Source of the DNA: Spirosoma oryzicola
GTDB lineage: Bacteria > Bacteroidota > Bacteroidia > Cytophagales > Spirosomataceae
Assembly: GCF_021233055.1 (NCBI RefSeq)
Contig: NZ_CP089538.1
Location: 167,501 to 231,500, forward strand
Length of the DNA: 64,000 bases
Direction of reading: 5' to 3'
Part shown: one piece after another, positions 29,031-37,787 of the stretch
Numbering within the stretch: position 1 is the first letter of the stretch
How the letters are laid out: each line of letters starts with the position of its first letter
Program-made: the position numbers and the translations under genes
The notes under the pieces: generated by a model
Database searches by the model: none
The model's input: only the letters and a program-made list of their open reading frames with translations
What the model was told of the DNA's origin: nothing

Positions 29031-30056
29031 ATGGGACTTTTCAATTTTTTAACCAGCGACATTGCTATTGACCTGGGCACGGCGAATACCTTGATTATTC
29101 ACAAGGATCGGATTGTGGTGGATGAGCCTTCGATTATTGCAATGGACAAAGCCAGTGGGAAAGTGCTGGCTATTGGCCACAAGGCCATGCAAATGCACGA
29201 AAAGACCAATGAAAATATTAAGACTATCCGTCCGTTGAAAGACGGCGTGATTGCTGACTTTACAGCCGCCGAGTTGATGATTCGGGGTATGATCAAAATG
29301 ATCGATACCGGCAGTAAGCTTTTCTCTCCTTCTCACCGGATGGTGATCTGTATTCCATCAGGCATTACGGAGGTTGAGAAGCGGGCCGTTAAAGATTCTG
29401 CTGAGCATGCCGGGGCCAAGGAAGTATACATGGTGCATGAGCCAATTGCCGCTGCTATCGGTATCGGTATTGACATTACGCAGCCGAACGGAACGATGAT
29501 CGTTGACATCGGTGGGGGCACTACCGAAATTGCCGTAATCGCGCTGTCGGGTATCGTCTGCGAACAGTCTATCCGTATTGCGGGCGACGTGTTCACGCGT
29601 GACATTGTCGACTACATGCGCCGGGAACACAACCTGCTTATTGGAGAACGCTCGGCGGAGCAGATCAAGATGGAAGTTGGCTCGGCACTGCCCGAACTCG
29701 ACAACCCGCCGGCTGACTACGAAATTCGCGGTCGTGACCTGATGACGGGTATTCCCAAAGAAATCAAGGTTACGTATAGCGAGATTGCCTACGCGCTCGA
29801 TAAATCGATTTCGAAAATTGAAGAGGCTACCATGAAGGCGCTGGAAATTTCGCCACCGGAGCTTTCGGCGGATATTTACACGAATGGTATTCACCTGACC
29901 GGGGGCGGTGCGCTGCTGCACGGACTTGATAAGCGCCTGGGTGCAAAAACCAAGCTGCCTATTCACGTGGCCGATGATCCGCTCAAAGCCGTTGTAAAAG
30001 GCACGGGCGAAGTAATTAAGAATTTGGATATGTACCGGTCGGTACTGATTAGTTAA
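29031..30056 (+). CDS. mreB: Rod-shape-determining actin homologue MreB
   Basis: Actin-fold ATPase forming membrane-bound filaments that guide lateral cell-wall synthesis. Phosphate loops are visible as DLGTANTLI near 16-24 and MIVDIGGGTTEIAVI near 160-174. The adenosine motif LTGGGALLHGLDKRL lies near the C-terminus. At 341 aa it is full length. It leads the mreB-mreC-mreD operon behind a good promoter. Confidence 0.98.
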   Translation: MGLFNFLTSDIAIDLGTANTLIIHKDRIVVDEPSIIAMDKASGKVLAIGHKAMQMHEKTNENIKTIRPLKDGVIADFTAAELMIRGMIKMIDTGSKLFSPSHRMVICIPSGITEVEKRAVKDSAEHAGAKEVYMVHEPIAAAIGIGIDITQPNGTMIVDIGGGTTEIAVIALSGIVCEQSIRIAGDVFTRDIVDYMRREHNLLIGERSAEQIKMEVGSALPELDNPPADYEIRGRDLMTGIPKEIKVTYSEIAYALDKSISKIEEATMKALEISPPELSADIYTNGIHLTGGGALLHGLDKRLGAKTKLPIHVADDPLKAVVKGTGEVIKNLDMYRSVLIS

Positions 30057-30183
30057 GCTTTGTTTTGTAGCCTGGACCGCTGGTTTGGGTAACCGAAGGG
30101 TAGCTTGTGGCGGAGAATTTCGCGGGCAATGCAGGCTTCGGTTATCTGAATCAGCGGTTCAGGCTACTTGCTTTCGCTACTCT

Positions 30184-31020
30184 ATGGGCGAGTTAGTCGA
30201 TTTTTTTGTTCGAAGCCGAAACTTCATTTTGTTTGTGCTATTGGAAGTACTTTGCTTCTATTTTATCATCAACACAAGCAATTACTGGAGCGCAACGTAT
30301 TTCAACACCTCGAACCGATACGCGGCAAAGGTGTTGGCGTGGTCGAATGCGGCCAACGAGTACACACGATTGCGGCAGGTTAACGCCGATTTGGCTATGG
30401 AAAACCAGCGGCTCAATACCCGCCTGACCCGGTTACTCCAGAGCAAACCCGCTGCCCCTGCTGAATACCAAGCTGATTCAGCCTTTGCCGACCGATTCAA
30501 ATACACCGTAGCGAAGGTGGTTGACAACACCACGCAATTCGCCAACAACTATATCACGATCGACAAGGGAACCGACGACGGTATTCGTCCGGGGATGGGT
30601 GTGCTTTCACCAACAGGAATAGTCGGCAAGGTGAAAGTGTGTAACCGTCATTTTTCGGTCGTTACGTCCATCCTGCATTCCGAGTATCTAGTTTCCTCGC
30701 GACTGACGAAAGCTGGTGATGTTGGAACCGCTAAATGGGATGGCGTCGATCCGCACCTGATCAAGCTCAATGACATTTCGCTGACGAAAACGGTTAATAA
30801 GGGTGACTCTGCGGTTACTTCCGAATACAACACAACGTTTCCTCCGGGGATTCTGGTGGGGCGCGTTCGGTCGGTTGGTGTGCAACCAAACAAGACATTC
30901 CACGATATAACGCTTCTGTTGTCAACAAACTTTAGTAACCTCTCCTTTGTGTATGTGGTCGAAAATCGGTTGCAGCAGGAGCAGGATCAGTTGGAAAAAC
31001 AAGTCGAAACGGAAAAATGA
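30184..31020 (+). CDS. mreC: Rod-shape-determining protein MreC
   Basis: Periplasmic scaffold linking MreB filaments to wall synthases. The ATG at 30184 (MGELVDFFVRSRNFILF) is chosen. The longer in-frame extension upstream is Arg/Cys-rich and would put 33 odd residues before the membrane helix. One membrane helix lies at about 13-33, a short coiled coil at about 55-95, and two beta-barrel domains follow (FANNYITIDKGTDDGI and MGVLSPTGIVGKV). The length is 278 aa. It is separated from mreB by about 127 nt. Confidence 0.94.
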   Translation: MGELVDFFVRSRNFILFVLLEVLCFYFIINTSNYWSATYFNTSNRYAAKVLAWSNAANEYTRLRQVNADLAMENQRLNTRLTRLLQSKPAAPAEYQADSAFADRFKYTVAKVVDNTTQFANNYITIDKGTDDGIRPGMGVLSPTGIVGKVKVCNRHFSVVTSILHSEYLVSSRLTKAGDVGTAKWDGVDPHLIKLNDISLTKTVNKGDSAVTSEYNTTFPPGILVGRVRSVGVQPNKTFHDITLLLSTNFSNLSFVYVVENRLQQEQDQLEKQVETEK

Positions 31021-31083
31021 GTTTTCAGTTGACGGGCAAATCAATATGCCTCAGAATCTGAAAGCAGAAAACGGTTAATTAGA

Positions 31084-31590
31084 GTGACTTTACGCGAGAT
31101 CCTGTCCGCTGTCTTTTTGTTTTTGTTGTACCTGGTATTGCAGATCCTGCTGGTGCGGAATCTGGTGCTGTTCGATTACGCATTCTGTTTTGTTTACATC
31201 GCCTGCGTGCTGCTGCTGCCAAACGAAACCAGCCTGACCTGGCTATTGCTGATTGGCTTCGTCACCGGTATTATTGTCGATACGTTTTACAACACGCTGG
31301 GTATGCACGCAGCGGCTACAGTGCTTATGGCCTATTGCCGTCCATTGATTGTCCGTTCGCAGATTGACGTACCCGGTCTGGAACACCGAATTGAATTCTC
31401 GTTAAAAGAACTGGGGGCGGGCGCTTTTTTTCGGTATGTGTTTATTCTGGCACTTATTCATCATACCGCGCTGTTCTTCATTGAAGCGAGCAGCCTGTCA
31501 TTGCTTATTCCAACGATAATCCGGGTTATTGCCAGTACGCTGTTCACGACGGTGAGCATTGTGCTGATCCAGTTTTTTACAAGAAACTAG
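31084..31590 (+). CDS. mreD: Rod-shape-determining protein MreD
   Basis: A 168-aa, highly hydrophobic inner-membrane protein with five to six helices, starting with GTG (MTLREILSAVFLFLLYLVLQ). It carries LLIGFVTGIIVDTFYNTLGMHAAA, the conserved MreD region, in its middle. It completes mreBCD. It lies 63 nt after mreC and 9 nt before the next gene, so it probably shares the transcript with both. Confidence 0.9.
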   Translation: MTLREILSAVFLFLLYLVLQILLVRNLVLFDYAFCFVYIACVLLLPNETSLTWLLLIGFVTGIIVDTFYNTLGMHAAATVLMAYCRPLIVRSQIDVPGLEHRIEFSLKELGAGAFFRYVFILALIHHTALFFIEASSLSLLIPTIIRVIASTLFTTVSIVLIQFFTRN

Positions 31591-31599
31591 CGTACCGAA

Positions 31600-32082
31600 A
31601 TGGCAGAAACACTTTTCATTCCGCAAACAGCCGACCGTAAAGCCGTCTACGAAAGCTTAGTACCACAAATAGCCGCCTTGATTGAAGGCGAACCAGACCT
31701 GATCGCTAACCTGGCCAATATTGCCGCTGCCCTCAAAGAAGCGTTCGGCTTTTTCTGGGTTGGCTTCTACCTCAGTAAAGACAACCAGCTTGTGCTCGGA
31801 CCTTTTCAGGGACCAATTGCCTGCACGCGCATTGCATTCGATAAAGGCGTTTGCGGAGCCGCCTACACCCGGCGGGAGACGATTTTAGTACCCGACGTTG
31901 ACCAGTTTCCAGGGCATATTGCTTGCAGTTCGGCGTCTAAATCCGAAGTTGTTGTCCCGATCGTCAACCGTACGGGCGAGGTGATTATGGTCCTGGATGT
32001 AGACAGTGATCAGCTTAATGACTTTACGGAGGTCGATGTGCAGGGGTTAGAGCAAATTGCCGCTTTGATTACCGCTTTGTGA
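31600..32082 (+). CDS. msrC: Free methionine-(R)-sulfoxide reductase (GAF domain)
   Basis: Reduces free L-methionine-(R)-sulfoxide, repairing oxidised methionine in the cytoplasm. The single GAF domain (160 aa) carries all three family cysteines: C75 in GPIACTRI, C85 in KGVCGAA and C109 in PGHIACSS. Their spacing equals that of the E. coli enzyme (84, 94, 118). It follows mreD after 9 nt and ends before a strong terminator. Confidence 0.93.
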   Translation: MAETLFIPQTADRKAVYESLVPQIAALIEGEPDLIANLANIAAALKEAFGFFWVGFYLSKDNQLVLGPFQGPIACTRIAFDKGVCGAAYTRRETILVPDVDQFPGHIACSSASKSEVVVPIVNRTGEVIMVLDVDSDQLNDFTEVDVQGLEQIAALITAL

Positions 32083-32109
32083 GCTAACGACTAGAACTAA
32101 ATAGGTGCA

Positions 32110-32153
32110 ACAATGGGTCAACTCGTTTTGAAACGAGTTGACCCATTGTTTTA
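32110..32153 (+). terminator. mreBCD-msrC terminator
   Basis: ACAATGGGTCAACTCGTTT (32110-32128) pairs perfectly with its complement at 32131-32149 around a 2-nt loop, followed by T residues. It is a 19-bp stem. The rest of the 230-nt gap up to 32312 shows no gene. Confidence 0.92.
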
Positions 32154-32312
32154 TATAGAAAGACAGAATCGAATTAAACGCTCGCAAACAGCGCCTTGGG
32201 CTTGCAGTAAAGTTTAGGCGTTGTATCCTTTTGCTAGTGATGGCGCGGGTATGTCCTCGTCAAAAAGCACACCCGATAAACCACAGCGGTTTGCCTGGAA
32301 TGATGGAAGACC

Positions 32313-33836
32313 ATGAACAAACTGATTTTAGTACAGGCAAATGCATCGCAACCGTCTGACTGGGCGCTGTTTTTTGGTCATTTCCACCCGCTTATTGTTC
32401 ACCTCCCCATTGGCTTTTTGCTTATCGCAGGTCTGCTCGAACTGGACCGGTTAATCCGCCGTAATTCGGTCAGCACACATACCATCACGCTTATTCTGTT
32501 CTGGTCGGCGGTCAGCGCGACCTTAGCCTGTGTGTTTGGTTATTTGTTATCGCTGGGGGGCGGGTATGATGCCGCGACCCTGACCAGCCATCAATGGCAA
32601 GGGATCGGCGTCGCAGTGTTTGCGTGGATTGCCTGGGCGGTCAAGTGGGAAAATTTGGGTCGTATCATTCCCTTCGCGCAACTGATGTACCTGCCTGCGC
32701 TTGGAGTAGCACTGTTGTTTCTATTGTCCGCTGGTCATCAGGGTGGCAACCTGACGCACGGGTCGGACTACCTGACCCAGTACGCGCCTGAACCCATTCG
32801 AACGCTGGCGGGCTTACCACCGAAGCAAAACGAAATCAAAATTGAGCCAATCTCCGACGTGAATCAGGCGCTGGTGTATCAGCAGATCGTTAACCCGATT
32901 TTGCAGACGCGCTGCGTTCAGTGTCACAATGCCGACAAAGCCAAGGCTGGCCTACGCCTTGATAACCCCGCTATGATCAAGAAAGGCTATGAAGATGGTC
33001 CGGTTTTCGTCGCGGGGAACAGCAAGGGTAGCGAACTGACGAAAGTTTGTCTGCTGCCCGAAACCGACGACAACCACATGCCGCCGAAAGGGAAGCCGCA
33101 ACTGACGGATAGCCAGATCGCGCTGCTGACCTGGTGGATTGATCAGGGCGCTTCGTTTGACAAGAAAGTAGCGGACCTCGCTGTTAATGACGCGATTCGT
33201 CCGGTGTTAGCTGGATTGGCGAAGGGTAGTTCAGAAAAGGAATCGTCGGAGAAGCAGGTTGCGTTAGCGGGACCTTCACCCGAATCGCCGGTGCTGACCA
33301 TGACGGTTCCGGCGGCTGATCCGAAAGCTGTAGACGAACTCAAAAAAACGGGTCTGTTGGTACTACCGCTTTCCAAAGAGCACAATCAATTGGAGGTTAG
33401 TGCCGTTAATGCGCGGAGTTTTAGTGATGCACAAGCGGCTTTGCTGCCTGCACTGCGTGAACAGATCGTATGGTTGAAGGTAAGTGATACTGAGGTGACC
33501 GATGCGGCATTAACGCATATCGCTCAATTGAAAAACCTGCAAAAGCTTCACCTCGAACAAACCAAAGTGACCGATGCGGGGCTGAAACAACTGGCTGGAT
33601 TAACCCATCTGGAGTACCTGAACCTGTACGGTACAGCCGTGACGGACGCTGGTCTCAACGAATTGACAAAGTTGAAAAATCTAAAGACCGTTTACCTCTG
33701 GCAAACCAAAGTAACACCGCAGGGGCTGGCTTCTCTGAAGAAAACGATGCCGAACCTGGAAGTGATTGGGGGCAGCGACGACCAGTCGATTGCCAAAGCG
33801 ACCGCTACGGATCAGGAAGAACCGAAGAAGAATTGA
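32313..33836 (+). CDS. Membrane cytochrome-like protein with DUF2231, CxxCH and leucine-rich repeats
   Basis: A 507-aa multi-domain protein. Residues about 17-145 hold four membrane helices of DUF2231 type (FHPLIVHLPIGFLLIAG). A Planctomycete-type cytochrome C domain follows, with the haem motif CVQCH at 201-205 and the later NHMPPKGKPQLTD. A low-complexity linker is at about 300-330. A block of 24-residue leucine-rich repeats (VTDAGLKQLAGLTHLEYLNL) lies at about 390-485. It is probably anchored in the inner membrane with its haem and LRR parts in the periplasm. The partner and role are unknown. It lies upstream of, and convergent with, the sensor kinase. Confidence 0.8.
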   Translation: MNKLILVQANASQPSDWALFFGHFHPLIVHLPIGFLLIAGLLELDRLIRRNSVSTHTITLILFWSAVSATLACVFGYLLSLGGGYDAATLTSHQWQGIGVAVFAWIAWAVKWENLGRIIPFAQLMYLPALGVALLFLLSAGHQGGNLTHGSDYLTQYAPEPIRTLAGLPPKQNEIKIEPISDVNQALVYQQIVNPILQTRCVQCHNADKAKAGLRLDNPAMIKKGYEDGPVFVAGNSKGSELTKVCLLPETDDNHMPPKGKPQLTDSQIALLTWWIDQGASFDKKVADLAVNDAIRPVLAGLAKGSSEKESSEKQVALAGPSPESPVLTMTVPAADPKAVDELKKTGLLVLPLSKEHNQLEVSAVNARSFSDAQAALLPALREQIVWLKVSDTEVTDAALTHIAQLKNLQKLHLEQTKVTDAGLKQLAGLTHLEYLNLYGTAVTDAGLNELTKLKNLKTVYLWQTKVTPQGLASLKKTMPNLEVIGGSDDQSIAKATATDQEEPKKN

Positions 33837-33848
33837 TTGCTACGGCGC

Positions 33849-35129
33849 TTACCAGGCAATGGCGAAAACAGTCCAGCCATCGGACTCGGTTTGCAGCGAG
33901 AAGGTGAAGCCATGGTTCAGCAGAATCTCCCGCGTAAGCGTTAGACCAATGCCCTGTCCGGTAGGCCGCGTACTGAAAAAAGGGTTGAACAGTTTGGCGG
34001 CTATCTCGTCGGAAATTGGTGCGCCATTGTTGCGAACAAGCAGTTGACGCGCTTTGACCTGTACTTCTACTATTTGTCCTGCCTTGCAGGCTTCAATGGC
34101 GTTTTTGATAATATTGACCAGCACCTGCTCGAGCTGACCAACATCCATTGGCTGCGTAACCGGTGTAGTTGAACTTATCAGCGTAAGTGTTACGTGCTGC
34201 GCTTCCGCCTGCGGCTGCATAAGCCGAACAACATTACGAGCCAGTTCGGTTACGTCGCCGGGCAGAAGGTGGGGCGTTGGCAGCCTGACCACATCCGCAA
34301 AGCGACGCATAAACCGATTCAATCGCTCGTTACGGTCAATCGCAACCTGAACCGCGCTTCGTAGGTCGGGGTCCGGCAGTTCGGATTCGGCTATGTTCAG
34401 AATCGAATTGACGGCACCGATGGAGTTATTCACTTCATGCGCCATCATACGGATAACTTTACTGTAGGCATTTTTCTCGGTAGCCAGAATCTCGGGGGTG
34501 AGTTCTTCAATGATCAGGAATGAACGGCGGAAACCACGGTCGACAAAATTGGACCGAAGCACTTTGTAGGTTTCGATACCGTTAGGCTTCATGATGCGCG
34601 AATCGCCGTCAACCAAATCAGCAATGTGGGCGAGCAGGGAATAACCCAAATCGGCCAACTGCTTTCCGATCACGTCATTGGGGTGTACACTCAGCAGCTG
34701 GCAAGCCCTCGGATTGATGGACGCGATACGGTCGTCGAAATCAAAGACCAGGATGGCAATGGGGGCAGCCTCGATGAGTTTATCCAGGAAAAACTGTTGT
34801 TCAGCCTGCCGGGTGCGTTCCTGCCGAAGCTGATCGATCATGAGGTTATACACCGTAATCAACTCATCGACTTCTCGGTTGCCCGTTTGGACAAATTTGA
34901 TGGAAAAATCTTTGTCGCGGATGGCTTCAATACCCGATGTGATGAACTCGGCAGGTTGCTGAAACGCCCGGTAAATACGTACCGCAACGTAGGCCGAGAT
35001 AAGAATCAACACTTCCGACGCAATGAACAACGCTTTATTCTCCCGCAAGATCCAACCCATCAGGGCCAGCAGCACAAGGTGAACAGCCGTGATGTAAATC
35101 AGGTAACGAGTGCGTAGCGGTAAGTTCAT
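33849..35129 (-). CDS. NtrB/NtrY-type sensor histidine kinase
   Basis: A 426-aa membrane kinase with two helices (about 9-27 and 34-50). A HAMP-like region (52-105) follows, then a PAS domain (about 115-195). The H-box has the phospho-acceptor H231 in MMAHEVNNSIGAV. The ATP-binding domain shows NIIKNAIEA and GQGIGLTLTREI. There is almost no periplasmic loop, so it senses in the membrane or cytoplasm. Its ATG overlaps the stop codon of the regulator gene by 4 nt, so the pair is translationally coupled. It is the last gene of the export operon. Confidence 0.93.
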   Translation of the reverse strand: MNLPLRTRYLIYITAVHLVLLALMGWILRENKALFIASEVLILISAYVAVRIYRAFQQPAEFITSGIEAIRDKDFSIKFVQTGNREVDELITVYNLMIDQLRQERTRQAEQQFFLDKLIEAAPIAILVFDFDDRIASINPRACQLLSVHPNDVIGKQLADLGYSLLAHIADLVDGDSRIMKPNGIETYKVLRSNFVDRGFRRSFLIIEELTPEILATEKNAYSKVIRMMAHEVNNSIGAVNSILNIAESELPDPDLRSAVQVAIDRNERLNRFMRRFADVVRLPTPHLLPGDVTELARNVVRLMQPQAEAQHVTLTLISSTTPVTQPMDVGQLEQVLVNIIKNAIEACKAGQIVEVQVKARQLLVRNNGAPISDEIAAKLFNPFFSTRPTGQGIGLTLTREILLNHGFTFSLQTESDGWTVFAIAW

Positions 35130-36496
35130 TCCTCGGTTGTGTAGGGAATGCCAAATTTCTCTAATCGCCGGTAGAGTGCAAAACGAGTGATCCCCAGCGC
35201 TCGGGCCACTCGGGTCACCCGGTTATTGTGAAACACCATCGCCTGCTGAATCATCTGGTATTCCATCTCTTCGAGTGTCATCGTGCCTGTCTGCGGCAAA
35301 ACGGTGGGGACTGTCTTTGTTTGAGCCTGGCTAAGATTCTGTTCAAAATCAGCCACCGTCAGTTTATCGCTATGCGCTAGCAGCACCGTGCGCTCGACCA
35401 CGTTTTTCAACTGACGAATGTTGCCCGGTAACGCCAGCGTTGATAGCCAGTTCATGGCTTCCTTTCCTATGTGAAGACCAGGACGCCCATACAGTGTTTT
35501 CAGGTTGTTGACAAAGTACGTCGCCAGCCGGGGGATGTCGTTGGGCCGTTCGCGCAGTGCCGGTAAGCGGACCGTAATGAGATTGATCCGGTACAGTAAA
35601 TCTTCGCGAAATAAGCCCTTAGCGACCATCTCGTCCAGATTCCGGTTTGTGGCGCAGATAACGCGTACATCGACCGTCCGGCTCTTGCTGCTGCCCAGCG
35701 GCTCAAAAGTCCGGTCCTGTAACACCCGAAGCAGTTTTACCTGACTGGCCGGATCAAGATCACCAATTTCGTCCAGGAAGATACTGCCTTTATTTGCCAA
35801 CTCAAACCGTCCGATCCGGTCGGTGCGGGCGTCGGTGAAAGCCCCCCGGACATGTCCGAACAATTCACTTTCAAACAACGTAGAGGAGATGCCCCCCAGA
35901 TTCACTTTGACAAAGGGCTGCCGCTTGCGTCGGCTGTTCTGGTGAATGGCTTCCGCGATCAGTTCCTTGCCCGTGCCGCTCTCACCCGTAATCAGTACCG
36001 GGGCATCGGTAGGAGCCACCCGCCCAATTGTTTTTAGCACATTGAGCAGAGTGGCGTCTTCACCGACGATGTTATCAAACGAAAACTGTTCGTCAAGACG
36101 TTGGCGGTCGGGTGATACCAGGTCCGGTTTCGCCAGATTCAATGCGGTACGAACCGACTGAACAAGGTACTCATTTTGCCAGGGCTTGGTAATAAAATCT
36201 TGGGCACCGGCTTTCATTCCTTCCACGGCCAGATCGATGCTGCCCCAACCCGTAATCAGAATGACCGGCACATCGGGCAGCCGTTCCCGAATCCGACGCA
36301 ACAGCCGTAGCCCATCATCACCGGACGTATCTACCGAAAAATTCATGTCCAGCAGAATCAGCTCCGGTGTTTCTTCGCCTAAAATTTCGAAGGTCTCGAA
36401 GGGGCCGTCGGCAATACGCACGGCAAATCCTTCTTTCCTGAACAGCAGGGAAAGCGACGTTTGAACCGCTATATCGTCGTCAATAATCAGAAGCAT
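35126..36496 (-). CDS. NtrC-family sigma-54-dependent response regulator
   Basis: A 456-aa activator. The receiver domain has acceptor D50 and K104. The AAA+ domain has Walker A GESGTGKE at 171-178, the sigma-54 contact loop GAFTDA at 218-223 (a known GAFTGA variant) and Walker B SIFLDEIGD near 243-251. A Fis-type helix-turn-helix occupies about 412-450 (VTRVARALGITRFALYRRL). It lies downstream of the exporter it probably controls. A sigma-54-like promoter with two tandem palindromes stands before hlyD at the operon head. This gives a self-regulating circuit in which the kinase senses export stress (inference). Confidence 0.94.
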   Translation of the reverse strand: MLLIIDDDIAVQTSLSLLFRKEGFAVRIADGPFETFEILGEETPELILLDMNFSVDTSGDDGLRLLRRIRERLPDVPVILITGWGSIDLAVEGMKAGAQDFITKPWQNEYLVQSVRTALNLAKPDLVSPDRQRLDEQFSFDNIVGEDATLLNVLKTIGRVAPTDAPVLITGESGTGKELIAEAIHQNSRRKRQPFVKVNLGGISSTLFESELFGHVRGAFTDARTDRIGRFELANKGSIFLDEIGDLDPASQVKLLRVLQDRTFEPLGSSKSRTVDVRVICATNRNLDEMVAKGLFREDLLYRINLITVRLPALRERPNDIPRLATYFVNNLKTLYGRPGLHIGKEAMNWLSTLALPGNIRQLKNVVERTVLLAHSDKLTVADFEQNLSQAQTKTVPTVLPQTGTMTLEEMEYQMIQQAMVFHNNRVTRVARALGITRFALYRRLEKFGIPYTTEE

Positions 36497-36552
36497 GAGC
36501 TCAAGGCAAAAATAGCCTTATAAAGTTTGAAAACTCTACAAGGCTCGTGCAA

Positions 36553-37707
36553 CTATTCCTCGTGAAGGGCCGTCGCTGGTTGAATGAGGGCGGCCTGTCG
36601 GCTGGGAAATAGAGCGCATAGGGTAACAATTCCGTAGATGATGAGTACTGCAATGCCAATAGCTGTCATGTACGTCCCCGATGCTAAATCGAAAACGTTC
36701 AGCAACGGAAACTGAACGGCAAAAAGTAGCCCGATCAGCATGGCGAATGTCGCCAGTACCCAGATTTCACCGATAAACTGGGTCGAGATACCGCTGCCTG
36801 TCGCCCCGATCGCCCGACGCAATCCGATTTCGCCCCGACGTTTGGCAATACTTAGATTTAGTACGCCGAACAAGCCAAGCGCTACATTGATCAGCAGAAA
36901 ACCCGACACAATGGCGGCTATGATAACCGGGACCAATACCAGATTATGTTGGTTTTTTCGGGAGTCGGTCAGGTAGTTGACTTCCACGCTCCATCCTTTT
37001 ACCATCGTTGCAATATTCTTTACCACGTTGGCTTCGAAGACCGCATCCGTTCCGGGCTTTACTTTGATGAGTACGATGTTGGACCAGGAATTCTTGGCTT
37101 CCATTAGCTCAAAAACGGCAGGTTTATTCGTCATGAATTCCCCCTTTGCCTTGAAATTGTCCATAACGCCAACTACTCTGAACTTGTCGCTAACTATTTT
37201 TCCTAGGGCGTTTTCGTTACCGAAGAGTTCTTCTTTGGCTTTCTCGTTGATAACCATTGGTCGATATTTACCGACGCTGTCAGCATTACGATACCATTTG
37301 CCGTCCGTTACGGAGATGCCAAGCGTTTGGGCGAAATTCTCGTCCGTTACGTAACGGTCAGACACTACGTTCCGCTTGTTGTATTCAACGCCGTCGTTCA
37401 TCTGGTTTGCCGAAAACGGAAAGTTGCTGCTCATGCGCGAAACCGATTCTACTTCTGGATACGTTTTCAGTTGCTGTACAATCCGCCCCAGTTTATTGGC
37501 CACTTCCGTTGTATCCTGGTTGTTGTTCAGGTCGATGGCCCACACGTTTTCGTAGGCAAACCCCAGCGGCTCCCGGTAATTCCCGACATTCACCACAATG
37601 AGGGTGGCCAGGCCAAACAAGACCATAAACGAAGCCCAGATCTCGACGATCAGCAGCGTATGGGCCTTTTTCTTATTCCAGATAAGTCTAAAGAGATGAG
37701 AGATCAT
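36553..37707 (-). CDS. ABC transporter permease, FtsX/MacB type
   Basis: A 384-aa permease with one N-terminal membrane helix (about 18-40), a large periplasmic MacB core (about 45-265), and three C-terminal helices with the FtsX signature RRGEIGLRRAIGATGSGI near 288-305. It starts MISHLFRLIWNKKKAH. It is the second permease of the exporter and would pair with the preceding one around the shared ATPase. An 80-nt gap separates the two permeases, and a 56-nt gap lies before the regulator. Confidence 0.9.
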   Translation of the reverse strand: MISHLFRLIWNKKKAHTLLIVEIWASFMVLFGLATLIVVNVGNYREPLGFAYENVWAIDLNNNQDTTEVANKLGRIVQQLKTYPEVESVSRMSSNFPFSANQMNDGVEYNKRNVVSDRYVTDENFAQTLGISVTDGKWYRNADSVGKYRPMVINEKAKEELFGNENALGKIVSDKFRVVGVMDNFKAKGEFMTNKPAVFELMEAKNSWSNIVLIKVKPGTDAVFEANVVKNIATMVKGWSVEVNYLTDSRKNQHNLVLVPVIIAAIVSGFLLINVALGLFGVLNLSIAKRRGEIGLRRAIGATGSGISTQFIGEIWVLATFAMLIGLLFAVQFPLLNVFDLASGTYMTAIGIAVLIIYGIVTLCALFPSRQAALIQPATALHEE

Positions 37708-37787
37708 AGTAGAAAGGGAAAAGGCGTAGGAATGAACGGGCGGAAACCGAAAGGCGATTTACGGTCACGGATTCATTCCATCGCTGT

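Noticed and set aside
35827..35845. GAFTDA instead of GAFTGA as a sign of a dead sigma-54 activator
   Set aside because: The Asp variant is, to my knowledge, frequent in intact activators of this phylum, and all other motifs are intact.
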